This document shows positions 9,408 to 18,137 of a stretch of DNA of 40,868 nucleotides, piece by piece. This DNA is from CAZOIA01 sp964579675 (GTDB lineage: Bacteria; Planctomycetota; Phycisphaerae; UBA1845; PWPN01): positions 1 through 40,868 of the forward strand of contig CAZOIA010000025.1 of assembly GCA_964579675.1 (NCBI GenBank), written 5' to 3'. Made by a program: the position numbers and the translations under genes. The notes beneath the pieces were generated by a model. That model did not search any database and had not been told where the DNA came from. It saw only the letters and a list, made by a program, of their open reading frames with translations. The first letter of the stretch is position 1. The number at the start of each line of letters is the position of its first letter.

Positions 9408-9773
9408 TGCTGCACTTCGCATGGGTGCGACACACTCCACCGCTGGCCTGTCGGTCCACAAGCCGAAGGAAACTTCACGGAATCACAGATCCCACATATT
9501 AATCGATCACCACCGCGGGTCAAGCCGTTGCGCGCCGGCTCGGCATCCAGGCCGAAGTGGGCTGCGGAGACAGGGACGGGAGTGACGAGCGAATCGGGTC
9601 GGCGAACCGCTCGCTGGCCCTGGCGGCTCGCGGGGAAATCACGGCCGGAAACACCCGGCGAGAGGTATAAGTGATTTATTTTCAAGAGGTTAGGTCCGTC
9701 AGGCCGGCGGCGCTCGACATCGGCCCCCACGGGGCGTCGGCAAGCTCCGTGCTCACCCGCACGCCAACCGCGG
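9408..9773. other. Intergenic region upstream of rplM
   Basis: 366 bp without a convincing gene. It holds the rplM promoter (9496-9523) and an AT-rich patch near 9666-9686 (GTATAAGTGATTTATTTTC). The short frames that cross it lack ribosome sites and family similarity. A leader for L13 autoregulation is possible but I see no clear binding structure. Confidence 0.6.
9496..9523 (-). promoter_or_regulatory. Sigma-70-like promoter for rplM-rpsI
   Basis: On the minus strand TTGACC (9523-9518), 16-base spacer, TAATAT (9501-9496). It lies about 90 bp upstream of the rplM start codon and points into it. Confidence 0.6.
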
Positions 9774-10118
9774 TCAGCTCACCTTCGAGCCCGGCCCGAT
9801 GTCAGCGTCTGGTTGCAGCAGAATGATCCGTGACTGATCCGCAGTGGTGGCCGCCAGCAGCATGCCGTTGCTCTCTTGACCCCGCATCATCCGGGGGGCC
9901 AGGTTCGTCACCACGATGATGTTTCGACCAACCAGCGAGGCCGACTCGTAGTGACCCCGCAGCCCCGCACAGATCTGCCGCTGCTCGGTCCCCAGGTCGA
10001 TCTTCAGCACGGTCAGCTTGTCCGCGTTCGGGTGATCATGGGCCTCCAGCACCTTGGCCACACGAAGGTCAACCTTCACGAAATCCTGGAATTGAATCGT
10101 ACCCGTCTGGTCACTCAT
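9774..10118 (-). CDS. Free-standing tRNA-binding (OB-fold) domain protein
   Basis: 114 residues forming a single EMAP-II/Trbp111-like OB fold, as in the C-terminal domain of methionyl-tRNA synthetase and in CsaA/Trbp111. Visible: FVKVDLRVAKVLEAHDHPNADKLTVLKIDLGTE, RQICAGLRGHY, GRNIIVVTNLAPRMMRGQESNGMLLAA. In bacteria whose MetRS lacks this appendix, a separate dimeric protein binds the outer corner of tRNA; a CsaA-like chaperone role is the other option. No metRS gene is in the window. Divergent from the oxidoreductase gene that starts at 10303. Confidence 0.9.
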   Translation of the reverse strand: MSDQTGTIQFQDFVKVDLRVAKVLEAHDHPNADKLTVLKIDLGTEQRQICAGLRGHYESASLVGRNIIVVTNLAPRMMRGQESNGMLLAATTADQSRIILLQPDADIGPGSKVS

Positions 10119-10302
10119 GGCTTCGACTCCTGCTTATGACCCACCCGCTCGGCAGGTCGGTTCACGGTCTTGTGGTCAGGGTGAGGAGTTTACCGGCGGG
10201 GCGCTGCCGCGTCGAGTGCGGGGCGGGACCGTGCCAACCGAGACCGATTCGGATACCATGTCTGCCCCAAAGATCGGGGACAGGTATTCAAGGAGATGTA
10301 TT

Positions 10303-11340
10303 GTGGCCAGGAAATGGAGAGCAGGAGTCATTGGTAGTGGTTCGGTCGCCCAGCACCTGCACCTGCCGGGCTATCGGAAGTGTCCGGGGGTCTCGTTGGC
10401 GGCGGCCTGCGACCCGGTAACCCCAAGGCGCGCAGAGGCCGAAGGCCTCTTCCCGGAGCTGCGCACCTACGACGATCACCACAAGATGCTCAGGGCTGAG
10501 GAGTTGGACGTGGTGTCGGTCTGCAGTCCGAACCGCTTCCACGCCCGGCACGCGATTGCCGCGCTTCAGGCCGGTGCCCACGTGCTGCTGGAGAAACCGG
10601 CGGCGCTGAGCATGAAGGAGATCTCCCAGATCAAGAGCGCGGTCAGGAAAAGCAAGCGGCAGCTCATCGTGGGCTTCTCGCACCGATTCATGCGCGGCAA
10701 CCACAGGATCCGCAAGCTGCTGGAGGCCGGGACCATCGGTGAGCCGTTCATGATCCGCGCCCGGCTCGCCCACACCGGGCCGTATCCCGGCTGGGCGAAG
10801 GACGATTGGTTCTACGACCCGAGGGACGCCGGCGGCGGTGCGATGCTGGACATGGGTATCCACGCGATCGATCAGGTGATCTGGCACCTGGGGCCGGTAA
10901 GAAGCGTGCAGGCCAAGGCGACCACCCTGCGCAAGAAGATCAAGGTGGACGACAATGCGGTGTTGCTGCTGGAGTTCGCCAGCTCCCGTGCCCTCGGCTA
11001 CATCGAGGTGGGCTGGACGAGCCCGGCCGGTTTTACCGGGATGGAGATCTTCGGGGACGAGGGCTGCATCGTCGAGGACCACGCGGGTGCCCTGACCGTC
11101 ACCACGGGCAGGATCACGCCGGACACCAAGGCCAGGCTCAGACTCCGCACGAAGGTGGTTGACAAAGAGCCGGGTCACGGCGGCTGGGACATCGAAGTGC
11201 CCGAGTGCGTCAAAGCGTTCCGCAAGGGCAGCGACCTGGGCAGTGGTATTGACGCGGGCGGAGCCGCTCTGGCCGTTGCCCTGGCCGCGTACGAATCGTC
11301 GAAAACCGGCAGGCGAGTCAGAGTCGCAAGTGTGAGATGA
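10303..11340 (+). CDS. Gfo/Idh/MocA family oxidoreductase (cytoplasmic)
   Basis: About 345 residues. The GTG at 10303 is preferred because AAGGAG lies 8 bases upstream and the Rossmann motif follows at once (RAGVIGSGSVAQHLHLPGY); the 62 residues upstream in frame show no similarity. NAD(P)-binding domain with VCSPNRFHARHAIAAL and the EKP motif (LLEKPAALSM at about residue 94), then the substrate domain with GGGAMLDMGIHAIDQVIWHLG carrying the HAID catalytic region. No export signal. Substrate unknown. The stop codon lies at the start of a degenerate GTGAGAAC-type repeat patch. Confidence 0.92.
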   Translation: MARKWRAGVIGSGSVAQHLHLPGYRKCPGVSLAAACDPVTPRRAEAEGLFPELRTYDDHHKMLRAEELDVVSVCSPNRFHARHAIAALQAGAHVLLEKPAALSMKEISQIKSAVRKSKRQLIVGFSHRFMRGNHRIRKLLEAGTIGEPFMIRARLAHTGPYPGWAKDDWFYDPRDAGGGAMLDMGIHAIDQVIWHLGPVRSVQAKATTLRKKIKVDDNAVLLLEFASSRALGYIEVGWTSPAGFTGMEIFGDEGCIVEDHAGALTVTTGRITPDTKARLRLRTKVVDKEPGHGGWDIEVPECVKAFRKGSDLGSGIDAGGAALAVALAAYESSKTGRRVRVASVR

Positions 11341-11376
11341 GAAGTGGGATGCGAGAAGGTGCGAACGTGAGAAAGG
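11330..11376 (+). repeat. Degenerate GTGAGAAC octamer array
   Basis: GTGAGAT, GAGAAGTG, GCGAGAAG, GTGCGAAC and GTGAGAAA follow one another in the convergent gap between the oxidoreductase and the PAP2-like gene. It is the same 8-bp theme as the arrays near 18.8, 19.4 and 19.6 kb. The upstream gene's TGA stop is part of the array. Confidence 0.65.
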
Positions 11377-11400
11377 CGGACAACAGCCCTAGCCCACCCC

Positions 11401-12474
11401 TCATTGCCCGAGGGTCTTGATCCAGGCGACGCCGGCGTTGTTGTTGACCGGGTCCACATAGGGAGCGATCTCACCACCGAAGATTTCGGGGCGGTGCTCC
11501 TTCATGACGGTCTCGGCCACGACCCAGCCCAGGGCGGCCCCGAAGACCAGATCGGAGAAGTGGTGTTCACCGCTGTCGAGCCGTTCCAGCCCCACCAGGG
11601 CCGTCAGCCCGAACATCGGCACACCCACGACCGGCCCGTACGCATCGTTGAGCACCGTCGCCATCGCCATCGTGCTCGAAACGTGCCCCGACGGCCACGC
11701 CAACTCCTCCCCGTTTGGCGACTCGGTGTTGGCCGCCACCTTCAGGAGCATGGTGCTCAGGCCGGTGATCGTCAACGCACTGAACATCCGCTTGCCCACC
11801 TCATAGGTCTTGGCATCCTGCAGTTGTTGGCCGGCCAGGTACCACGCGCCGGCCATCGCGAAGTGCGTTCCCGGGTTGCCCGCCGCTCCGAAGGCGTCCC
11901 GCCAGTCGTGCTTGAGCGTGTGATGGCGGTCGTAGTAATCCTCGATGTCGTCATCCACCTCGGGCCGCAGCGCCAACGACGCCCCGCCGGCACCGACCAG
12001 GAAGACGACGTTCAGCGGGTCGGTATAAACGCGCTTGGTGTCCTCCCACAGCGATCCGGGCAGTTCGATGAGGTCGCGTTTGACCGTCTCGCGGAATCCG
12101 GTGAGCGGACCCCGTTCAATGCCCGCTTCTTCCGCGTCGGCCGAAGGTGCTTCTGACCGAGTGGGTTCCTGGCCCGCCGGGGTGTCGGCGGCCAGGTGCA
12201 GGAGCGCCAGCGGCACGACTGTCGGTCGGCGATATCCGCCGACTGCCGGATCGGCATTCCCATCTCGCCGCTCTTCGGCCACCAGTGGTGATGGCGCGAG
12301 AGTGTATTGTGGCACCAGTACCTCAGGCGGCTGGGCCTCCCGGGCCGCTGCGAGCCGCTGCTGCGCAATATCCCGCGCGCGGGATGACCACCGGGCAGTG
12401 GAGGCCGAATCATCCGACGCGCAACCGGCAACGACGGCAATCACGATCCATACCAGGCAAACCGACCTGTTCAT
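11401..12474 (-). CDS. PAP2-like phosphatase lipoprotein
   Basis: About 357 residues from ATG at 12474. The N-terminus is a lipoprotein signal (SVCLVWIVIAVVAGC) with a plausible lipobox Cys. A variable 100-residue stretch leads to a PAP2-type acid phosphatase domain: ELAWPSGHVSSTMAMATVL contains the PSGH motif, and SGEHHFSDLVFGAALGW the final His and Asp. The first motif (K-x6-RP) is not clear, so activity is uncertain. PAP2 enzymes dephosphorylate lipids such as undecaprenyl or phosphatidyl phosphates; here it would face the periplasm, anchored by lipid. Confidence 0.82.
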   Translation of the reverse strand: MNRSVCLVWIVIAVVAGCASDDSASTARWSSRARDIAQQRLAAAREAQPPEVLVPQYTLAPSPLVAEERRDGNADPAVGGYRRPTVVPLALLHLAADTPAGQEPTRSEAPSADAEEAGIERGPLTGFRETVKRDLIELPGSLWEDTKRVYTDPLNVVFLVGAGGASLALRPEVDDDIEDYYDRHHTLKHDWRDAFGAAGNPGTHFAMAGAWYLAGQQLQDAKTYEVGKRMFSALTITGLSTMLLKVAANTESPNGEELAWPSGHVSSTMAMATVLNDAYGPVVGVPMFGLTALVGLERLDSGEHHFSDLVFGAALGWVVAETVMKEHRPEIFGGEIAPYVDPVNNNAGVAWIKTLGQ

Positions 12475-12613
12475 TGGCCACTCTCCGTGATGCCGCCGGT
12501 GTGGGAAAGCCATCTCGCGCTTGTTGACCGTCCGGCGACGTCGCCACGCCCGGCGGCACCGGGCGGGCTTCGAGCCCGCGATTCGTTGCCGGCGCCGAGC
12601 CTGGCACGGCTAT

Positions 12614-13639
12614 TCAGGGGACGTCCGTCAGGATAGCGGTGAACTCGTCCGGCGGCAACCGGTACTTGGCGATCAGATTACGGATCTTGGGCTGATCCGG
12701 CTTGAGCTCCAGCGACCGGTGCCAGTGCTCGATCGCCATGCGTCTCAGGTCCAGATTGGTCGGGTCCTTGAGAAACATGGCCATACGCACGACGCCGAGC
12801 CCGGCCTGAGCTCCCGGCATCTTGGGGTCAAGGGTAGCGGCCCAGTCATAGCTTCTAAGGGCATCGTCGTAGGACCGCATGCGGAAATGGCAGTAACCCA
12901 ATCGCTCGTAGGCGAGTGCCAGCTCGGGGTCCAGTTCGACGGCTCGCTCCAGGGTCTTGCGGGCGTTGGGGAAACGCTCCTGTCTTATCAGTGTGGTGGC
13001 GAGGTTGACCAGAACCATCGGCTGGTCGGCGTCGCGTTCCAGGGATTCGTTGTAGGCGTGGATGGCCTGGTAGTACTTGCCCTGGACGTCGTAGACGGCT
13101 CCGAGATTGGTGTAGGCCGCCGGCTGATCCGGATCGAGTTCGATCGCCTTGGTGTAGCAATCGATGGCGTTCTCCAACTCGCGGGCCTGGTGATAACAGA
13201 CCCCCAGGTCGAGCCGGGCTTCGAAGCTGTCCGGCTCGAGCTCACAGGCGTGCAGATAAGCTCGCACCGCCGCGGCGAACCGGGCCAGCTTGTGGTACAT
13301 CTGGGCGAGGGCGAACGAGCTATCGAAGCTGAAGGGGTCGAGCTTGACGGCCTGGGCATAGGCGTCGGCGGCCGACTCGTAATCCCCTTTGAGCCGGAAG
13401 ACCCCACCGATACCGGAGTGGGCCAAGGCGATCTTGGGACCGAGCTCAACCGCGTGTTGGAACTCTTGGAGGGCGGCATCGAGGTCCTCGGCCTCCAGAT
13501 GGGCCTGCCCCCGGCGCAGTGATGCCTCGGCCCGCAGCCGGGCGAAGGGCGTGTCGGGCGGCGCGCATCCAGTCGCCAGGGCCAGCAGCACCACGCCCGG
13601 TAAACTCCCCGTTTTCAGAAGATCATGACACATTCCCAT
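12614..13639 (-). CDS. TPR-repeat lipoprotein
   Basis: About 341 residues from ATG at 13639. The open frame runs much further upstream, but the homologous part begins at this short signal with a lipobox (VVLLALATGC). Eight or so tetratricopeptide repeats fill residues 35-300 (for example AALQEFQHAVELGPKIALAHSG, NAIDCYTKAIELDPDQPAAYTN, NARKTLERAVELDPELALAYER). TPR arrays bind partner proteins; outer-membrane-anchored TPR lipoproteins often serve in assembly or secretion. No enzyme domain seen. Divergent from the oxidoreductase gene at 13751. Confidence 0.88.
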   Translation of the reverse strand: MGMCHDLLKTGSLPGVVLLALATGCAPPDTPFARLRAEASLRRGQAHLEAEDLDAALQEFQHAVELGPKIALAHSGIGGVFRLKGDYESAADAYAQAVKLDPFSFDSSFALAQMYHKLARFAAAVRAYLHACELEPDSFEARLDLGVCYHQARELENAIDCYTKAIELDPDQPAAYTNLGAVYDVQGKYYQAIHAYNESLERDADQPMVLVNLATTLIRQERFPNARKTLERAVELDPELALAYERLGYCHFRMRSYDDALRSYDWAATLDPKMPGAQAGLGVVRMAMFLKDPTNLDLRRMAIEHWHRSLELKPDQPKIRNLIAKYRLPPDEFTAILTDVP

Positions 13640-13750
13640 GTTATCGGTATCGGCAGGTTGGGGAGTCCCTCTTGATCGGGTCTGGATTTCTCCCGCCCCA
13701 GCCGGTATCAACGTGTCGGCGGGAAATGACCTGGAAGGAGTGAACCGGCG

Positions 13751-14659
13751 ATGGCAGAGATGATTCGAGTCGGCATGATCGGTTGCGACACGTCGCATTG
13801 CGGAAAGTTCACGGAGATCCTCCACGGCGAAAAGGCAAGGGGTGACGGGCCTGGAGTTCGGGTGGTGGCGTGTTACCCGTCGTTCAGCAAGGACATCAAG
13901 AGCAGTGCCGATCGCGTCGAGGGTTTCAAGAAGCAGCTCGCCGAGAAGTGGGGCGTGAAGTTGACGGCCTCGATCGAGGAGATGCTCGATCAGGTAGACG
14001 CGGTGCTGCTGGAGAGCGTGGACGGGCGGCGGCACTTGAAGGAACTCCGCCCGGTCGCGGCGGCGGGCAAGCCGGTGTACATCGACAAGCCTTTTGCCGC
14101 CAGCCTGGCCGACGCCAAGGCGATGGTCAAGCTGATCAAGGAGCACAAGCTGCCCTGCTTCAGTTGTTCGTCGCTGCGGTACGACAGCGGCATCACGAAA
14201 TTCATGGCCGATGAGAAGGCCCGGGGCAGGATAGTGGGCTGCGATGCGTTCAGCCCGGCGTCTCTGGAGCCGACCAACCCGGGGCTGTTCTGGTACGGTA
14301 TTCACGGGGTCGAGATCCTCTACACGATCATGGGTCGCGGCTGTCAGAGCGTCGAGTGCGCAAGTACGGCGGACGGCGACCTGGCGGTGGGCGTGTGGTC
14401 CGACGGCCGGCTGGGCTCCATGCGGGGCATCCGCAAGGGCAAGAAGGACTACGGGGCCATGGTCCTCTGCGAGAAGACTTTCGCGTACATCAGGTACGCC
14501 GGTGATTTCTATCCGAGCCTGGTCCGCGAGATCGTGAAGTTCTTCCAGACCCGCCGCCCACCGGTACCAATCGAGGACACCCTGGAGATCTGCGCGTTCA
14601 TCGACGCCGCGTTGCGCTCGTCCAAGCTTGGCGGCGACGACGTGGAACTCGATCTGTAG
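13751..14659 (+). CDS. Gfo/Idh/MocA-like oxidoreductase
   Basis: 302 residues, the third member of this family in the window and the shortest. VGMIGCDTSHCGKF replaces the usual GxGxxG, and VDAVLLESVDGRRHLKELRPVAAAGKPVYIDKPFAASLADAK carries the family's DKP/EKP loop. The C-terminal domain is shortened (FWYGIHGVEILYTIMGRGC). Such planctomycete proteins may have altered cofactor binding. Start supported by GGAAGGAG 12 bases upstream of ATG. It is followed by a 199-bp gap before the membrane-remodelling cluster and is probably not part of it. Confidence 0.88.
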   Translation: MAEMIRVGMIGCDTSHCGKFTEILHGEKARGDGPGVRVVACYPSFSKDIKSSADRVEGFKKQLAEKWGVKLTASIEEMLDQVDAVLLESVDGRRHLKELRPVAAAGKPVYIDKPFAASLADAKAMVKLIKEHKLPCFSCSSLRYDSGITKFMADEKARGRIVGCDAFSPASLEPTNPGLFWYGIHGVEILYTIMGRGCQSVECASTADGDLAVGVWSDGRLGSMRGIRKGKKDYGAMVLCEKTFAYIRYAGDFYPSLVREIVKFFQTRRPPVPIEDTLEICAFIDAALRSSKLGGDDVELDL

Positions 14660-14858
14660 CGCCCTTCTCAGCCAGCCAAGCCCGGTGCAAGTCCGAACGG
14701 GTGCCACGTGCCACGCGGCCGTTCCAAAGAAAGCTCGATTTTGGAATCGTCCGGCCGGCAGTAATGCGGTAGTATAAGGCCTGTCGCACAGGGCCGGGCC
14801 GGCATCAGCAACCGGGCTGGAAGCCGCGGAACAGGGACAAGGCGAATCGAGGCGCACC

Positions 14859-15266
14859 ATGATCGACGGCTTGGCCAAGTACGTCGGGGGCAAGGTCCTG
14901 GCGGCGGTCCTGACGGTTGCCGCCATCCTGATCATCATCTGGTACTGGCGGCTGACCCCGGGGGATCGGGCTGCGATGTGGGGCACGGTCCGTGCGGCAC
15001 TGGTGTGGTCGGGTCTGGTGGCGGCGTTGCCCTGGGCACTGTTCTTCGTGCCGGCGCGGGTGGTTCGAGCGGAGAGCAACTTGGCCAGCGCGGCCATGCT
15101 CGCGGGGTATCTGGCGGCCGATGTCGTGCTGGCCTTCTGTCTTGCGGGCGGCGTGCCCGCATCCGGGTGGCGCAAGGGGATCATGATCCTTGGCTTCCTG
15201 TGTGCGGCGGTTTATAATCTTGTCGTGTGCGAGTTTCTCGCTCAGAGAGCGGAAGACTCGACGTAG
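14859..15266 (+). CDS. Small four-TM membrane protein, first gene of ESCRT-like cluster
   Basis: 135 residues with about four hydrophobic helices (residues 12-30, 41-66, 76-99, 107-125). I do not recognise a family. It opens the co-directional cluster and ends only 21 bp before the kinase gene, so the two are likely co-transcribed; the protein may be a membrane partner of the cluster. GAGGCGCACC before ATG serves as ribosome site. A 7-bp dyad (TTCCAAA 14722-14728, TTTGGAA 14740-14746) lies upstream and could be an operator. Confidence 0.8.
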   Translation: MIDGLAKYVGGKVLAAVLTVAAILIIIWYWRLTPGDRAAMWGTVRAALVWSGLVAALPWALFFVPARVVRAESNLASAAMLAGYLAADVVLAFCLAGGVPASGWRKGIMILGFLCAAVYNLVVCEFLAQRAEDST

Positions 15267-15287
15267 CGTGTCGCAGGCGGGGCACCC

Positions 15288-16364
15288 ATGACGAGCCGAC
15301 CCCAGGCCGGAGACCGGATCAATAACTACCTGCTGGACGAACAGATCGCAGCCGGCAGTTTCGGTGAAGTCTGGAAGGCCCATCACCACGTTTTCAACGA
15401 GCCGGTTGCGATCAAGATACCGACCGACCCGCAATACGTCCGGCACCTTCAGCGTGAGGGCATGGCGGTCCATGGTCTGCGGCATCCGAACATCGTCCGG
15501 GCGATTGACCTGGACCCGTATGCGGATCCGCCCTACCTGATCATGGAGTACGTTGACGGGCCTTCGGTTCGGGAGCTGATCGAGGCGCACCCGGACGGGC
15601 TGCCGATCGAGGCGGTGGTGGCGATCCTCTCGGGCACGCTGTCGGCGGCGGCGGCGGCCCACGAGGCCGGCGTCATCCATCGCGACATCAAGCCGGCCAA
15701 CATACTCGTGGCTGGCGGCGCCGACCTCGTCGCGGGCGGGACGGATCTGTCGGACCTGACGCCGGTGCAGGTGAAGGTGACCGACTTCGGGCTCGGGCGC
15801 CTCAACGAAGCGACCGCCGATTCGATGATTCAATCCGGGTCGATCAGCACGCAGGCGGGTCAGCGAATCGCCGGCACGCTCGTCTACATGTCGCCGGAAC
15901 AGCGGGACGGGCAGGACATCGACACCCGGAGCGACCTCTACTCGGTGGGCGTAGTGCTTCACGAGATGCTCACCGGCGTTCTTCCTCAGGGAACTGATCT
16001 GCCCAGCTCGATTCGCCGGGACGTACCCCGCTGGCTGGACGACCTGTTCGAGCGATCGTACACCCGGCGCGACCACCGGTTCGGCTCAGCCCGGCAGATG
16101 CAAGAGGTGATCGAACGCTACTGGACGCCGGCCGGGGACTGGGGGCGATCCGAGGTTCGCGAGCCGGTGAGCATCAAGCAGGTGGGAACCTGGTGGCATT
16201 GTGCGAACTGCGATGGGGTGGTGAGCCGCGATGACCAGTTCTGCACGCATTGCGGGCGTCAACTGGTGGCTCACGTGCCCAGGTGTCCCTCCTGCCACGG
16301 ATTCGTGGGGCGGACGGACGACTTCTGTATCCTGTGCGGAATGGACCTTCGCGAGAAGGCCTGA
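15288..16364 (+). CDS. Ser/Thr protein kinase with C-terminal double zinc ribbon
   Basis: 358 residues. Residues 13-280 are a Hanks-type (PknB-like) kinase: Gly loop AAGSFGEVW (21-29), catalytic Lys in VAIKI (43), HRDIKPAN (131-138), DFG (166-168), and MSPEQ (201-205) in place of APE. All catalytic residues are present, so it should be active. Instead of the transmembrane and PASTA domains usual in bacterial kinases, the C-terminus has two zinc ribbons: Cys305/308 with Cys319/322, and Cys333/336 with Cys347/350. This suggests a soluble kinase docked to partners through the ribbons. Its place directly upstream of the ESCRT-III-like genes suggests that phosphorylation controls that system; this is inference. 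Confidence 0.93.
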   Translation: MTSRPQAGDRINNYLLDEQIAAGSFGEVWKAHHHVFNEPVAIKIPTDPQYVRHLQREGMAVHGLRHPNIVRAIDLDPYADPPYLIMEYVDGPSVRELIEAHPDGLPIEAVVAILSGTLSAAAAAHEAGVIHRDIKPANILVAGGADLVAGGTDLSDLTPVQVKVTDFGLGRLNEATADSMIQSGSISTQAGQRIAGTLVYMSPEQRDGQDIDTRSDLYSVGVVLHEMLTGVLPQGTDLPSSIRRDVPRWLDDLFERSYTRRDHRFGSARQMQEVIERYWTPAGDWGRSEVREPVSIKQVGTWWHCANCDGVVSRDDQFCTHCGRQLVAHVPRCPSCHGFVGRTDDFCILCGMDLREKA

Positions 16365-16400
16365 GGGCCCGGTGGCAGTGCATAACGGGAAACGGACGAG

Positions 16401-16673
16401 ATGAACGCACCACTCGCCATCCTGATCATCTGCCTTCTGGTGCTCGCAGCCGGAATGCGCATCGGGGGGGTGATCCTGCTGCTTGCCTTTGTGTTCGTGG
16501 TGATCCTGCTGGCGGCCACCGTAGTGGCCCGATTGACCCGCTCGCTGATGGGCCCGGAGAACCAGCCGGCGCGCCGGCGCGAAGACAAGCGGGTCTGCCC
16601 CGACCCGCGGTGCGGGTGGGTCAACGAGGCACGCTCGCGATTCTGCGCGCAGTGTGGCAGGCGCCTGCGGTAG
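16401..16673 (+). CDS. Small membrane protein with zinc ribbon
   Basis: 90 residues: two close hydrophobic helices (about 5-18 and 21-44), a basic linker, then a single zinc ribbon with Cys66, Cys71, Cys82 and Cys85 (VCPDPRCGW, FCAQCG). The ribbon resembles those in the neighbouring kinase and may bring a partner to the membrane. It starts 36 bp after the kinase and ends 20 bp before the first Snf7-like gene. GGACGAG precedes the ATG. Confidence 0.85.
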   Translation: MNAPLAILIICLLVLAAGMRIGGVILLLAFVFVVILLAATVVARLTRSLMGPENQPARRREDKRVCPDPRCGWVNEARSRFCAQCGRRLR

Positions 16674-16693
16674 ATGTCGTGTGGAGACGCCGG

Positions 16694-18106
16694 ATGAATC
16701 CCCTGGCCAAGCAGGCGGCAGAACTCGAGGAGGCCTTTCTGGCCGGGGCAGAGGCCAATCTCAATCAGTCCCGGGGCCGGCAGCTTCGCGGATCCAGTTG
16801 GACGTGGACGACCCGCTCCGAGGAGGGTCAGGTCCGGGAGCTGATGACGGCATCGCGACAGCACGATCGCGAAATCCTGCGGTCGATGCCGAAGAATAAG
16901 ACGCGGATCCTGACCGGCACGCAGCCGCGGCTGCTCCTCTGGCGACGGCGGACCAGCGTGGCAATCGCCTCGGTGCTCTCGCCGCTCGAGCATTACCTGA
17001 ACGGCCAGGGCGATCCACCGCCGATCGGGCTGGCGGAGGTGGTCTCGCACGTGAAGAAGCTCACCGGCGAAGCGGACGTGCCGCACCTGGTCGGCGTCTG
17101 CAGCCCCGCCGGCTTCACCGAGGACGCCAAGACGAGCGGCCTGGAGCTCGCCAACGTCACGCTGGTGCTCATCGAGCCGCGCCAGGAGGGCGGGTGGAAC
17201 GTGGTGCCGGTCAACCCGGAAGCCACGGAGGCAGACGGCAAACTCTTCGACCCCGAAGCGATCATGCAGAAGCTGAGGCGGGTGCGCGAGGAGATCGAAT
17301 CGCGAAGTGCGGATCTGGTCACCGGGAGCCTGAGCGCTTGTGCCATCAGCGAGCGGCTGGGGCTGCCGGAGAAGCTGGTTGCCACCGTCTTCGAGCGGGC
17401 GGCCGGGGAAGAGCCCGAGTTGAAGGTCAGCAGACAGCGCCACGACGTACTGCTGTTTCGCGGGGCGGCCGAGAGCTTGGAGGATAGCGACATGTCCATT
17501 GCCGATCGTTTGCGCCATCTCTTCAGCGGCGAGGGCGACGAGACGAAGAAAATCAACGCCCTGTCCGAGCGGCGAGCGAAACTCGTACAGCGACGCGATT
17601 GCATCTACGCGGACCTCACCCAACTGGAGAAGCGCGAAGCCGACCTGCTCAAGCAGGGCCGGGAAGCCGCCTCAGCCACCACCAAGCGCCGGGCGGCATC
17701 GCAGATTAAGCAGCTTCGGAACGACATGCAGCGTCTGACGGCAACGGCCAACATGCTGGGTCAACAAGTGGGGGTGATCAGCACGCACATCCACAACCTG
17801 ACGCTGATCCAGCAGGGAGAAGCGGCTGAGCTGCCCACGGCCGAGGAGATCACGGCCGATGCGGCCCGGGCCGAAGAGATGATCGAACAGCTCGGGGCGG
17901 ACACGGAACTGGCGAGCTCCCTGAGCACGGGCGTGTCGGAGACGCTGATGTCGGATGAGGAGCTGGACATCCTGAAGGAACTGGAAGTGACCCCGGCGGG
18001 TCGCGAAGAGGCGAAGCCGGCGCCGGAGAGATCACCAGCAGACCGGGGACGAACACCGGCAACCGAGAAGAAAGACTCCGAGCCGCGCGAGCCCGAAGCC
18101 GGCTGA
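16694..18106 (+). CDS. ESCRT-III (Snf7)-like protein with N-terminal winged-helix-like part
   Basis: About 470 residues; ATG at 16694 chosen for GGAGA upstream, although the frame is open further. Three parts are visible. Residues 75-176 form an alpha/beta region (VPHLVGVCSPAGF, NVTLVLIEP) that I cannot name. Residues 205-256 look like a winged helix (SACAISERLGLPEKLVATVF, then a beta wing). From residue 266 (MSIADRLRHLFSGEGDETKK) the protein is an ESCRT-III/Snf7-like helical hairpin: amphipathic start, a long basic helix pair to about 376, and an acidic C-terminal part (380-430) before a charged disordered tail. Winged-helix plus Snf7 is the architecture of eukaryotic CHMP7. Assignment rests on pattern, charge distribution and context, not on a search. 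Confidence 0.7.
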   Translation: MNPLAKQAAELEEAFLAGAEANLNQSRGRQLRGSSWTWTTRSEEGQVRELMTASRQHDREILRSMPKNKTRILTGTQPRLLLWRRRTSVAIASVLSPLEHYLNGQGDPPPIGLAEVVSHVKKLTGEADVPHLVGVCSPAGFTEDAKTSGLELANVTLVLIEPRQEGGWNVVPVNPEATEADGKLFDPEAIMQKLRRVREEIESRSADLVTGSLSACAISERLGLPEKLVATVFERAAGEEPELKVSRQRHDVLLFRGAAESLEDSDMSIADRLRHLFSGEGDETKKINALSERRAKLVQRRDCIYADLTQLEKREADLLKQGREAASATTKRRAASQIKQLRNDMQRLTATANMLGQQVGVISTHIHNLTLIQQGEAAELPTAEEITADAARAEEMIEQLGADTELASSLSTGVSETLMSDEELDILKELEVTPAGREEAKPAPERSPADRGRTPATEKKDSEPREPEAG

Positions 18107-18137
18107 CGTCGAAACCCGTTACCAAGAGGGAGGCGAC

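Noticed and set aside
10288..11178. Long minus-strand frame antisense to the oxidoreductase
   Set aside because: No ribosome site or recognisable domain, while the plus-strand protein has full family motifs.
14680..14705. GGTGCAAGTCC resembling a group II intron start or riboswitch piece
   Set aside because: Only about 10 bases match; no intron domain V, no maturase and no conserved riboswitch core nearby.
14741..14775. Promoter TTGGAA...TAGTAT ahead of the ESCRT-like cluster
   Set aside because: Spacing is 23 bases, too long for a sigma-70 promoter; the alternative pairing with TAATGC has a poor spacer. No confident promoter found there.
13640..15184. Minus-strand open frame extending the TPR lipoprotein by about 515 codons
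   Set aside because: It runs antisense to the oxidoreductase and 4-TM genes, has no similarity, and the TPR protein has its own lipoprotein signal at 13639. Open only because of high GC.
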